From Parastagonospora avenae f. sp. tritici 18332-5 (taxonomy: Eukaryota > Ascomycota > Dothideomycetes > Pleosporales > Phaeosphaeriaceae), in NCBI GenBank assembly GCA_022559985.1, contig JAFJTR010000014.1:434001-498000 (forward strand): DNA of 64,000 bases. The letters are read 5' to 3'. Of the stretch, positions 12,989-24,481 are shown one piece after another; the first letter of the stretch is position 1, and every line of letters starts with the position of its first letter. A program made the translations under genes and the position numbers. The notes under the pieces are model-generated. The model was not told the origin of the DNA, did no database searches, and saw only the letters and a program-made list of their open reading frames with translations.

Positions 12989-14093
12989 TCAACCTGCAGT
13001 GCCATTCGTAGCTTTCGCCGCCTCGCCATCTCTTCTCACCCCATTTCCATTAGTCTGCGGTGCCGCATCACCCTCTTCATGAGCTTTCGATGACTCCGCA
13101 TCATCAGAGTCACTGCCCTTCGCTGGTGCTTCAGAAGGCGGCGGCGTTTTTGACTTTGGCGGCGCAGAAGCAGGAGCAGCATCCGGATCATCAGGCGTCG
13201 CAACAGGAGGAACCACAACACCAGTCGGCGCCGACGGGTCCGGAGTACCATTAGTAGCAGGCGCCGCAGAAGGTGTTTCCACCACAGCAGCAGCCGGCGT
13301 CTGTCCAGGACGAGCGCGCAATATCGCAGCTGCGCCATCCGTGACGGCATTCATATACATATCCGCTGCATCGACGTCAGCACAAGACGTTTACCAGGAC
13401 TGAGGGATTGAAAGACTTACGATCATTCATAGTATTATTCTTAACCACCTTGTCATAAAGCCTCGTCAACCGCGCGACCTCACTCCGCACACTAATCGAA
13501 TCATCAATCGCAATCTCATCGTAGCCGTGCACCCCGCTCTGGATCCCAAGCCACATCACCTCCGAGTTCTCTATCTCGTCGACGACTCTGTCTAAATCGT
13601 CCCGGAACATGCGCGCTCGCATCGGCTGGCCCCGCGACTTCAGGTACGCAACCACACCCGCGATGATGGTGTTCAGCGCACCAAACACGGTGATCAGGAT
13701 GTGCGACGAGCCCGATGCACCTAGGCCCGTGAGCGCGGCGCCGAGCACGACTTGAGAAAGCAGAAGCGTGTTAGAGAGCGAGGCTGTGAGTAAGTACGTC
13801 CGGTTCTGGGCATTGCGTCTGTGGACGGCGCGGCCGTAGAGCGAGCGTCTGGCTACATTTGGGCGGTGCGCATTGGGAGGGAGGTTTGATGGCGGAACGC
13901 CGGCGAGCGAGCAGAATTGGATGTGGATGTCGTTGGTGTCCGGGCGGATGCCTTGCACGGCGTACCGGGAGAGGATCGAGGAGCTTAGGAGGGGCGTTTC
14001 TTCATCGTACGTTGGCATTTTATCGCGGTAGGGGGCCGTGGGCACGGGAAAAGGTACATCGTGGATGTAGCGGGATGTTGGGGCGATTAGCAC
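12989..14093 (-). CDS. SLATT-domain two-TM membrane protein
   Basis: Two exons on the minus strand, 13421-14093 and 12989-13365, giving 349 residues. The central part has two predicted membrane segments (TYLLTASLSNTLLLSQVVLG and a second one starting at SSHILITVFGALN). The second is followed by YLKSRGQP and a helical segment with FRDDLDRVVDEIE, the arrangement of the fungal SLATT domain (SMODS and SLOG-associating two-transmembrane family). In bacteria SLATT proteins are proposed membrane effectors; the role in fungi is unknown. The C-terminal 120 residues are Ala/Pro/Thr-rich and disordered. The intron (GTAAGT...GCAG, 13366-13420) fits phase exactly. An alternative start is the ATG at 14018 (MPTYDEETPLL). 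The domain call rests on pattern memory. Confidence 0.8.
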
Positions 14094-14428
14094 CGCGCGC
14101 CGTTGAGCGGGCTGGACGGAAATATCCGCGGGAGGGTTTTCATGGTGCCGTGCTCTTGCTAAGTTCTCGACAGTCCCGTGTTTTCTTGCTCCGTCGAAAA
14201 ATGTTGATGGGAGGATTTGGTTGTGAAGAAGTGTTCACGATGACATGGTTTGTGGTTGGACGACCAGACCACTATTTTCATGCGGAGCAGAGAAGGGGTT
14301 CGCTTTGGAAGGATGACGGAACCTTGTGATCAATTGAGCGTTCCTCCCTACATCCTGCAATAGCATGCACATCTGCGCTTGAGGTTATGATTCATTCGCT
14401 ACATGTCCATGTGTGAGTGATGGTTACG
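14094..14428. other. Intergenic between SLATT gene and chitinase
   Basis: About 335 bases between two minus-strand genes, the promoter of one and the 3' end of the other. No coding signal or repeat seen. Confidence 0.4.
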
Positions 14429-17400
14429 CTAATTCGCTGCCTGCGGATCCACTCTAAAAGTGACGCAATTGCCGACTAATCGTCCACCCTGCTTATCATC
14501 TCGACCTTTCGTATCGCAGTCATCGATGATCTTCCTAAACGCGCGTTTGCAGTCATCCACACTGAAATCCCACTGACAGCCGTCATGAATCTCCATACTA
14601 ACTTCAACGGCGAGTGGAACGACCTCGTGATTCTTGTCACAGCAGGAAAAAGTACTTCGTTTCACGCCAGAGAACCAGGAGGGTGCGAACGACTGGCCGG
14701 CGTAGGAGTTGCAGAAACTGTCTACCGGGTTGATCAAATGTACTCGTAGTGATCGCTGGCCACTGTCGTAACACTTCAGTTCATCTTTAGACCAATCCGG
14801 GGTATTCCAGTCATGTGGGCGTTGTGGTATCACTGGAGTTGGCGTGGGTCCTTGGGTCCATGCTGTCGAAGTCGAAGTTGCGGTGACGATCGCTGTCTGT
14901 GTCTTTATTCGGGTAGTTCTAGGTCGAGAAGGGTCGAGAAGGCAGACCTCTCTTGGGTCAACTTCTGTTGTGTCTCGAGGTACGCCAGGTGGGACAAACA
15001 AACCCCCTGGTCGTGGCGGGTTTGTACCAGGTGCAGGGCAAGGTGGCGCAGGGTAAGCACATGGTGTTGTTACAGGCTTTGGAGGACCCCAGCTGATCGT
15101 CAGGGGTGGGAGCCGAATGCGTGGAGGAGCTGGCGGGCAAAACGACGGGAAGAGGCAAGGGGGGTTTCCTCCACCACCTGTAGGGTCTTGATTCCCACCA
15201 GTTCTAGTCGCAGTTGGTGGATAGGTCGTTCTAATCGTACCAGAGTCAGTCCATGTTACTGGTGGCCACGTCGTTGTGCTTCGAATCGACACGTCTGAGG
15301 TCCTTCTGAGATCATCTCCACTACAAGAATCAGTCGTGCAGCGAGATGATGCACTAACGACAATGGTTGAGGGTTCCCATCGACTAATCGTTATGGGTGG
15401 AAATGTGAGTGTAGTCTGAACAGTACCACTGCGTGTAACTGTGATCCTCGGATAGTCGATTGTGGTAGTGTATGACGGCCAAGGCGGCAGTACAAAGGTA
15501 CATGGGAAGAGACATTGGACCTGAGGAGTAGGGTTTTCCCATATCTCAGGAGACAGCCAAATGAGACTTGACGAGTTTGAGCTTTGATCGTCGCTCTCGC
15601 CTTGCCGCAGTGGCATACCGCTAGGAATCAGGAACGGCTGGGTAAAGGTAGTTCCCCATGGAATGATAATCTCTCTTGGCAGTAGCTGACCCGCTGGAAT
15701 GAGATTTCCTGATGAATCTCGAAAAGACTGATTCGGAGTAAATCCTGCCGGTAATGGGATGTCCATTGGCGTGGGCACGTTTGGCTGTATCGTGATAGGA
15801 TTGCCGACGGATCCTCCTGTACCGCAACAAGTAGAGGTGAGTAGTCTAAAGAAGCTGCACTGCTGGCATTTCTCAGTACCCGGACCCTGTGGGACGTTCT
15901 GCAATCCGCCATTTGATAGACGAGGAACATCCGTCGCAGCCGCTGTGTTGACGGTGAATGTCTCGCCACGAGGCACGGTTGTATGAACCATTGGGATGAT
16001 CGTCGCAGATTCTGGAGATTGGAAACCATTCGGAGATCCCAGACCAATACCAGTCTCATCATCAAAGTCGACAGACCAGATCATGATGCCACCCTGTAAC
16101 GCAAAGTGTTAGCAGTGCAGCAATCGCAGTTCACAGCCTCGTCAGAGAGTACATACCAAGCATCGATCATTCGCGTATCCTTCTTTCATTGCCAGCGTTT
16201 CTGCATCGTCGTATCCAACCCAGCTATCTCCTGCATACTTGAAGTACTTTACCATTGCAGTTGAATTCAAATAGGGCGTAATACCTTCAATCCCAGTTAG
16301 GCTAATGCAATCAAATCTGAAATGGGCGACATACCTTCATCTTTGATCATTTGCCTAATCTCACGGTTCGAGAGTACGCCAGCAAACTGTGTGCATTTTC
16401 CAGGGGCTCCGGCTGCACCTCCAACAAAGCGACAACCCATCTTATCGCAGTTTGGATCACTAAGCTTATAGGTGCGACCATAGTATGCGATTCCAAAGTT
16501 GACCTTAGCGGGGTCAACTCCGTCGAACCACAATGGCTTCAGATTTTTGTCGATCTCTGTAATATCAGTTTGTGGACGGACAATAGATCCAAGAGTTTTG
16601 ACGTCTTGATCCCAAGGGCCGTGTAGATCGTAGCTGGTATCTCGTCAGCTAACGTTGTAAGGAGAATCGGACAGTGTGGCCAAACCTCATGAAACCCATA
16701 AAGTCGACATAGTCCTGCATAGCTGCAGGCTTGAAGCCTAGAGACTCTGTGTCAGTCGAATAATGTCATTGGAGATGAAAATGATTTACCTCTTAGGTAC
16801 CAGTAGTCTGGTGCGATCGTAAGGCTACTGCCATATCTTCCACCGAATGCCTCGTGCATCTCTTTCATGAGGAGGACAAGGTTGTCTGTATCTTCCTTGC
16901 GACCTCCACGCTTTGGCTCTGCTGGGTACTCCCAGTCAATATCAGCACCTTGAAAGCCATAGGTATCCATGAATTGGATAAGAGAGGATATGAATGCGGC
17001 CCTGTTAGCTTGAGTAGATACCATGTTGGAGTAGGCTTTATATGTTGGGGTGTCTGGGTCGTTGAAGGACCACTATCATAAGTCAGTATGGTTTCTCATC
17101 TTGCTGATCTGCTACAGATAGAGCGACCACCCGTGTCTGGCGCGGCTGAACTTACCCCACCCACTGCTATCCATGTCTGTAAGCCATTACGCTTCAGTGC
17201 CGTAAATTCGCCGTAGATAGGGACGTCCGCGGCATTCATCGGCATCATTTGAAAAGATGTTGGGTCGAAGAAAGCAAAAGAGTAGAACAAATGAGTAAGA
17301 CCACGAGTGTTGATCAAGTGCGGAGGCACTTTATCGCAAGCACGCTCTCGCGAGTTCCAACCCTGATAGTATCCCACACGACGGCCGTTGGAGGCTGTCC

Positions 17401-19843
17401 CGGAATCTTTCCCGCAGGTAGGCGAAGGTACAATGGTGCAACCGCCGAAACCAACTTGGCAGGATGTCTTCATGAACTGAGGTTCTGGATCGATACAATG
17501 CACAGCTTCGGTGCCACACCTGGTTTTGTCAGAGATACGCATGGCCGATTGCATTCATTGCATGCTTACCATCCATAGTACGAGCAGCAGAGCTTCAGTC
17601 CACATGATGTTCTGCCGTCTGCCGAGTCAATGCCGCACATGGCCTTTGCATCGCAGTTAGAGATACATGTGGCTCCACAATTGTGCTCTTTGAAGCCACA
17701 CTTGCCATCAGAATTACCTGAATACACAGAATCTTTTAGCGGCTAGTCTTGAGATGCCAAGGAGACCGACAAGCTGTGTCAATGAAAGTTACTTACAGCA
17801 TGATCCATCCAGACACGGTTGTCCAGGTCCACATTGAATTGGCCCTTCCACTTTTGTTGTTTGTCTTCGGTGCTTAAATCGCTCATGGGCACCACGATGA
17901 GAGGGTTGATGAGTACTACTCGTTTCGTTGAGAGTGGTGCCATTTGAGGTGCCATTCGACGAGGTAGAACCCCGAATGTAGTCCGTACCTATGGCCAGTA
18001 TATCGAGTGAACCTTCAATAGGTTGGCAATGCGTTGCAGTCTTGTCGCTCATGTTGAAGCCCTCCGTACCGTTGACACTGATGCGAAATGTTCCGTCACT
18101 CTCTGTCTCAGCCTCTGACATATTCTGCGGCCTTGCATAGACCGGTGCGAGTATGGACCTTGGATTCGAACCAAAGAAATTCAGCCCATCTGGTATCATC
18201 ATTGTGTTTGTCATACCTGACTGTATTGCGTTGTGAAAAGCTGCATTGTCGTTTGCAGGTACCTCTTTTCCATTGGGTAGCTTGACAGTCAAGTTGCCCA
18301 TTGCATCATCCACAACGAAATCTATTGTGACGAAGCCATGTGCCTCCAAATCAGCTCCTGCGAGCTGATCGTGGTCCCTGAGTGAATTTTTGTAAGCCAG
18401 CGACAGCTCCTCCATAGACCGACGTCGGAATTGAGTACCAGGAAAGACGTTGTCAAGAGTTTGGCCGTTATCTTCATAGTAAATTCGGGCTGCAGTGGGC
18501 TGTTGAGGGTTGGTTGCAGTCCGGAAAACGAAGGTGACAGCAGAATCGTCGTTGTAATCACCATTTCGCAAATCGAATTCCTGTCCGACAAAGACGGCCA
18601 GAAGAATACCCAGCTTTCCGTGTATAATACCCTGCCAATTCTGTTCCGATCCACGAGAATCATGGGGATCAGTAGCTTGATTAGCGTCACAGCTATGCCA
18701 ATGTCAATTAATGTTTCTGGGTGATCATGCGTAGACCAGGATGAACCCACCTGCTAGCTATCGGTGCGCAAAAGGTTGTTCCTGGGCCACCTATGTCGAA
18801 ACTTGGTGAGTCTAATGTCATTGGAGTATGCCGATTACTGACCATCGCCTTCGGGATTGTTCTGGCCCGGTGTGCCAACACCACCTTCTATCCAAGTAGC
18901 TGGAGGGAACTCGTCACAACTGTAGATCCTTCCCGACTCCTGTAGAGCTCCAACAGTAGGGTTGTCCCGCCCGTCCGCTATTCTTAATTCGAAAGCGCCA
19001 GTGAGGGGATTAAGTGGGGGGTTCTTGAGTGCAGTCACACCTAGACCATTGGCGTCATATAGAGGGGGAACGACACGAGGTTGGTTGGGCTCAGGACACC
19101 TGACAACGTCATCATTAGCCCGGAACAGAACGCAGTCATATGAATCAGCTGCACGGTGTTCAATTACAGTACCCATTTAGTGCACTAGTGCGTGCCTTCT
19201 CCCGACAACTAGCATCGCGAGTAAAGTTGCTTACTAGGAGTAGAATGATGCTCAAACGGGCAATGCTTGTTGAACTCACCTTGGCTGGGCTATAGTGCCT
19301 TTCCATGTGTTTGTTGGACACTGTCGCTCCCTTCGCACGTCGGTGACTTTGGTAAGCGTGTTCAGGTTGACGTGTTTGTCATGGCCAAGGTCCCAGGTGA
19401 ACAGATTTCCTAGCCGACCCGGCCATCGGGATGCGGGACTGTTCATCCAGTTGTTGGCGTTCATGCATATGGCAGGCATTTTGTCGCAATTATATCTGAG
19501 AATCGGGTTGCTTAGCAAAGTAGAATGGCCATGATGAAAGCCTCAGCCATCGGACACATACTCTAGAACGACCTGAAATTATGCAGTTAGTCAAGTACGG
19601 TATTGGAATCACCAAGTCGAACAGGATGTTTGACGTGGCCGTACTTACCCTACGTTGCAGGAATAGAACAGGTTGAAGGTTTAGATGAGCTTCACGATGC
19701 CAGAAGGGTACGTTGACATAGTCAGTGTGTGTTCCCGGTATTGGTAGCGGTTGCCAATTCCATCTTTGGATGAATTGAGCTTCACCTTTGGGCACGAATG
19801 AGATAAGGGTGATAAGTATGACCAAAATTGACCGGAACGTCAT
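14429..19843 (-). CDS. Secreted subgroup-C GH18 chitinase with killer-toxin-alpha-like layout
   Basis: Fourteen exons on the minus strand, in transcription order: 19649-19843, 19562-19572, 19280-19495, 19173-19208, 18843-19099, 18751-18790, 17797-18692, 17570-17717, 17156-17519, 16790-17072, 16686-16737, 16336 or 16335-16633, 16157-16284, 14429-16093. With 16335 the phases close and give about 1529 residues. Order: signal peptide (about 1-22); Cys-containing N-terminal region with CDEFPPATWIEGG near 212, resembling NucA/NucB DNases; a long middle region; a chitin-binding type-1 module (about 548-600); a GH18 domain (about 620-960) with GYYQGWNSR and the catalytic GADIDWEYP near 763; a Pro/Thr-rich linker; and a Cys-rich C-terminal domain. 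Subgroup-C chitinases resemble the alpha subunit of yeast killer toxins and are thought to open chitin of other fungi or the own wall. The GH18 call is firm; the nuclease-like reading is tentative. Confidence 0.88.
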
Positions 19844-20125
19844 AGTATGTATTGGTGCAAGTAAGCTCAATGCGCGAAACACGAAAGGTGGTTGATCACG
19901 GCCTGGATAGATTATCTGCCGAAGGAAGAGTTCTAGATACATTAGTGAGCCTCCAACAGAGCACACATAACAGCCGTCGAATTTTCCATGCAGGGATCAA
20001 TGCAGCGTGCATATACAGTAGTGCTGCTGGTGCGCAGACAGATGTCGCCCCATGCGCACCTTCATCCTACAAAGAACGTGCACTTGTTCCTGCTTGAGTC
20101 CGTGCAGGAATAGCTATTCTGAGCC

Positions 20126-20776
20126 TTATAATTCCATTAGCTGTGCTCTACGCGACGCCATCACGGCTGCAAACTCTCGTTGGGCTCCACAGAAAGCCTC
20201 GGCGGACTGGCCCATTTCTCCTTCCAGGAAAACTTCAACGCCCACCGACATACTGCCGTCTGGAAAAGAGGTACCCTGGGCAAGCTTGAAGAAAAGGTCA
20301 TGCTTATCTGGGTCAAAGCCCAAATCTCTGTCCTCAGGCTCCGGGCCTGCTATCGGAAGCTGTGGAATCCAGACCAGAAACTTTCGATTGTTGATGATCT
20401 TGTCTTTGTGCTGGCTGAGGCATTCGTGCGCTGCGATCACGAATTGCTTGACCGTGATCGGACTACCATCAGCATGCTCAATGAGCACGGGCCTGGGTTG
20501 GTCCTCCATCGCGACCCTGTCGTGAATCATGGCTGAAGAGATATCTTTACTGTAAACTGACATGCGGCTTACGGATGGCACAGCGACATCCTCTATGGCT
20601 AGTGCATGCGAAAGAAAGGGGCGGAGTTGTTCTGTCCCGTCTGCCTTGAGCCCATCCTCGATCAAGATGTCCTCCACGCGGCCTAGAATGCTCCAACGAA
20701 GTCTCGTGAGAATTTCTTGCCTTATTCGATTCAGGGGTATCGGTCTAGTAACGGTTCGAAAGTCGAAAGTAGACAT
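20126..20776 (-). CDS. Unknown 216-residue protein beside chitinase
   Basis: Single-exon frame on the minus strand. I prefer the ATG at 20776 (MSTFDFRTVTRP); the frame is open further upstream to 20914, but that part is basic and lacks a good start context. No signal peptide, membrane segment or domain is recognised. The protein is mixed alpha/beta in character with several Pro-bounded segments and ends in an Ala/Arg-rich helix. It lies directly upstream of the chitinase on the same strand (284 bases apart) and diverges from the LysM gene. I do not recognise a family. Because chitin-toxin-like genes are sometimes accompanied by accessory or protective proteins, the location is suggestive, but nothing in the sequence shows such a role. 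Confidence 0.65.
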   Translation of the reverse strand: MSTFDFRTVTRPIPLNRIRQEILTRLRWSILGRVEDILIEDGLKADGTEQLRPFLSHALAIEDVAVPSVSRMSVYSKDISSAMIHDRVAMEDQPRPVLIEHADGSPITVKQFVIAAHECLSQHKDKIINNRKFLVWIPQLPIAGPEPEDRDLGFDPDKHDLFFKLAQGTSFPDGSMSVGVEVFLEGEMGQSAEAFCGAQREFAAVMASRRAQLMEL

Positions 20777-21279
20777 GGCAAGTATTGGATGCCGGGAAAA
20801 ATCGTCGCAGGGCGTTTTTGCTGCGGAGCGAGGCTGTCGTTGTTGGTCTCGGTGCTCCAGGTACACGAGATATGGGTCACTATGTATTAATCCGCTGTGG
20901 AAACTAACCAGCAAGTCGGGACGCTAGGCGCAAAACGCGATTCTTACTTCACAAACTGAGAAACGCTAAACTGGTTACGCGACTGTCGCCGGACGCACGT
21001 CCTCTTTCTATCAAGCGCTCGGCGTATTGGACCCAATCATACCCGTGGAAGGAATGGGACGAGCCGTGTCCGGTACATCTTGCTTCAAAGCTTCGCTGCC
21101 TTAGCTAGTATGCCGCCCTAGTGGTGAGTTTGTCCGTGTTGCATGGTAACCAGGTTGGGCGAAAATAGCTTACACTCAAGAATTTAACTACACCTTGTCT
21201 TAGTGCCGTATTTTTGAAATCTGTTCGTAGTCGTCGCAAACAAACACCTATCAGTCTCTCGAGGAATATTTGAAAAGCA
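20777..21279. promoter_or_regulatory. Shared divergent promoter region
   Basis: About 500 bases separate the minus-strand unknown gene from the plus-strand LysM gene. No coding exon is visible. Both genes must take their promoter from this stretch, so co-regulation is plausible. No specific operator sequence was identified. Confidence 0.4.
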
Positions 21280-23205
21280 ATGGCTTTTTACAGTATGCTT
21301 CTGTCTTTTGTGGCACTTTGTTTGACTTCTCACACATATGCTCTTCTCAACGCAGGCGAGGTCGTCTGTCGGTATCCTGCATCGACAGCCGATTCGGTGA
21401 ATTACTACACATGCCAAAGTCTATCAGACAAGTATGGCATCAATGTCCAGGAATTCTTCAAGCTCAATCCCGGAGTAAGCCCTGCCTGTGACAACGTCAA
21501 GGCTAATACTGAATACTGCGTTCGAGGCTGTTAGTAAAGGTATCATCTACGAGGAGCTTCCTGACAGTCCCGCAGATATCCAGCAGACTGTCTCGACGGA
21601 CGGCATGTGTGGACCGCAGCATGGCAACACTACATGCCTCGATACCGACAAACAATGCTGCAATTCAGAAACGTGGACATGCGGTAACACAATGTACCTT
21701 CCCGCACAACTCATTCACGAAAATCAAGCTTACTCGAGATACAGAGATGACTGCATGCCCGGGACCTGCTTCTCCGGGGCATGCATGGGTTTTCCTGACA
21801 AGTACACTCTCGATGGGAAATGTGGGATACAGAACGGCAATAAGCTCTGCGGCGGAAAATGGGGAGCTTGTTGCAATGCTCAGGGTCAATGCGGTAATGG
21901 AACTGACTTCTGCACTGAGCGACTGTGCCAGTCTGGAAGCTGCGATGTTTCTTTCCAAATCCCTTGGCCTTCTGCCGGAGGCAATTCCAGTAGCCCAGCG
22001 CCTGACGCTGGCAAAGTCAGCCCAGACGGCTCGTGTGGTGGCTTAAACAAGTCCCAGTGCAAAGGATCGACGTATGGAGACTGCTGTAGCTCCGCGGGGT
22101 ATTGTGGAGCAACGGCAGCGCACTGTATGGATTTTACAGGTCTTATGTTGGGTAAAGCTAATGACCTTGTATTCAGGTACCGGCGGATGTCAAAAGGATT
22201 TCGGAATTTGCACCACTAGTGATCTTTCTCAGGACGGAACTTGTAAGCGGTCTAAGAGCTTCTAACATATTAAAATTGACTTAACCAGGCGGCGGGACGG
22301 ACAAACGTCAGTGCAAGGGCTCTGGCTTCGGCGACTGCTGCAGTTCTGTGAGCTTTTGTGGTGACACTGCTGGACATTGCAAGTACCCTAACGGCATAGG
22401 CTTAACAGCTGCAACTAATTGCATTACTAGGTACGACGGGTTGTCAAACAGCATTTGGTACCTGCTCTGATGCAACCTCGCTTTCGCCAGATGGTAAGTG
22501 ATTATTCCAAAAACTAATGAAGATGTGAAGATTTAAATCATATAGGCTCCTGCGGTGGCTCCATGGGCTACAAATGCCCAGGCTCTTCGTACGGGAACTG
22601 TTGCAGCAGTTCTGGGTATGTCATTCCCTTGTACCATACCTCAGTTCTCATACTAACGAACATGCGCACTAGATTCTGTGGTGTCACTGGAGTACATTGC
22701 GGAACAGGCTGTCAAGCGAATTTCGGCGACTGTTTCATTACGTACCTGCCCAGCAGCGATATGCCTTCTTACGGAAAGGTCTCTACGGATGGCAAGTGTG
22801 GGGGCAGCGCAGCTGTAACATGCGCAGGGAGCTCGTTCGGCAATTGTTGTAGCAGTACTGGTAGCTGTGGTACTTCGGTGAACCACTGTGCTCAAGGATG
22901 GTTCGTACTCCCTCTTATTATGTGCTTGATGAAGGAGTTAATGCTCACTACTCCGCAGTCAAGGATCCTTCTCGAGCGCGTGTCTTACGTCAAATGTACC
23001 ATCATTAAATGGCGATTGTGGCACGACCAAGGGCGGATATACCTGCGCGAACGGCCCATTCAATGGGCAATGTTGTTCGCTAGGTGGTTTCTGCGGAACT
23101 ACAGACGCTCATTGCAAATCTGGCTGGTACGTATATTATCTTCCCAACAGTTTGTGCATACTAACCTTCGAACGTAGCCAAAAAGGATACGGAACATGCA
23201 AATAA
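21280..23205 (+). CDS. Secreted LysM protein with seven chitin-binding type-1 modules
   Basis: Ten exons: 21280-21529, 21576-21693, 21745-22124, 22177-22242, 22289-22378, 22431-22493, 22546-22615, 22673-22900, 22959-23126, 23178-23205. All phases close, giving 486 residues. Order: signal peptide (about 1-22, MAFYSMLLSFVALCLTSH); one LysM-type segment (YYTCQSLSDKYGINVQEFF...LNPGV); then seven hevein-like CBM18 modules, each with the CGG..C.GS.FG.CCSS.G.CG...HC pattern, ending KGYGTCK. LysM and CBM18 bind chitin oligomers outside the cell. Several introns interrupt the last Cys codon of a module in the same phase. The intron at 22379-22430 uses a GC donor (GCAAGT). LysM genes next to subgroup-C chitinases are known in other filamentous fungi, which supports a shared function. 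Confidence 0.88.
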
Positions 23206-23527
23206 GCAACAACTGAATGATATGAGGCTGCGTGCTTGTGTAGATAGAAAGGACACTTTAGATAATAAGCCAAATTTGTCTTCAATGGCTTAGCTTCATT
23301 TTTGCTGTACTGTCCGGAATCACTATGCTGGGGCCGCCCTGTACAACAGAGCATCGTCACGAAAACCGCGAGTTTCTCCGCTACACTCCTAGTCGCACGT
23401 TCGAGTTCGAAACCCCAAGAAAGCGCTGGATAAATCAAGATGTTTTTTTTTCGATGTCACAGTCTTATAGCAATGTCTCGCTCATGACCGCCACAGAATC
23501 TCTGCAACAACAACCAAAGGACACAAC
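23206..23527. other. Intergenic
   Basis: About 320 bases between the LysM gene and the first SET-domain relic. Contains a run of eight T and no coding signal. Confidence 0.4.
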
Positions 23528-24481
23528 ATGGCTCTAGCATTCCCTACACAGCTGAGAGACGGTCGCTGGGGTCTTATCGCCCAGCAAAATATGCAGCCAG
23601 ATACGATTGTCTGCGATGAAAAGCCCTTGATTTCTGTCGTTCGGGTTGCATTACATTCAGAATGGTCAGATGACAAGATTCGCTTATATGCAGACGAATA
23701 CAAAAGCGACACGAAACACATCAAGCGAGCCTTGAGCAAATTCTCAAAGTATCAACAGGAACTGTTCGGCCAGCTCATGACGAGCAGTGCATGCTGGCGA
23801 AGAGACTGCCTAGACGTCAGTCGCTTCAAAATTTATGCACGGATACTTTCAAATGCACCGCAGCATAATGAGGGCTTAACGTACCTTGCAGTGTTTTACA
23901 ACGTCAGCTTTATCAACCACTCATGTCGTCCAAACGCGGTGTGCAACTGGAATGGCGAGTGTGTCGTGGTATGAGTAACCAATGCCGTTGCCACTGGTGA
24001 AGAGATCGTACTTGACCAACTACCTGAAAGTCTACAATGAGCGGAAGCTCATATCAGGAAGTCCTAATTACTACAACAGTACTATTTCAACTGCCAGTGT
24101 CGCGATTGCCACATCAATACATAGAGAGAAGGCGACGGGATCCGGCAGCGTCTTCAGCATCTTCATGCAGAGCTAAGTGGTGCTGCTGTCGATCATACAG
24201 CGCCAGCAGATTCACATGGACAAATCAAAATTATATCAGGCTACTCGGCTCTTGCAAGCTCGTACTTTGCTCTGATCAGGCAGCTCACGTGGCAGGAGAT
24301 GCGCTTGGTGGGAGCTCACAATGTTCTGGCTGAGGCTTTTTAAGTGTCTGGTCATCTCGGTTGCGCACAGGATCATGCCACCCGAGCAATAGTGGTGGCT
24401 ACCAGAAATCATGGGCTCAAATGCAGTGATGGGGTGCTTGATACGGTTGGAATACTACAGCAGTGTCTCCGATTGGAGTGA
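23528..24481 (+). pseudogene. SET-domain (SMYD-like) gene with six in-frame stops
   Basis: One reading frame stays in register for about 318 codons. It starts MALAFPTQLRDGRWGL, shows the SET signature FINHSCRPNA, then TGEEI, a post-SET-like FNCQCRDC, and a helical C-terminal part typical of fungal SMYD-like proteins. It is interrupted at 23972 (TGA), 24038 (TGA), 24065 (TAA), 24122 (TAG), 24341 (TAA) and 24479 (TGA). Each stop is one C-to-T change from CGA, CAA or CAG, and no frameshift is needed across the whole length. An intron starting at the GTATGA around 23970 could hide the first stops, but it would remove the conserved TGEEI region, so I favour a pseudogene. A functional copy would have been a putative protein-lysine methyltransferase. 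Confidence 0.75.

Noticed and set aside
21474..21535. Alternative first intron of the LysM gene starting at GTAAGC (21477)
   Set aside because: It would delete the last conserved part of the LysM domain; the GTTAGT donor at 21530 keeps it and is in phase.
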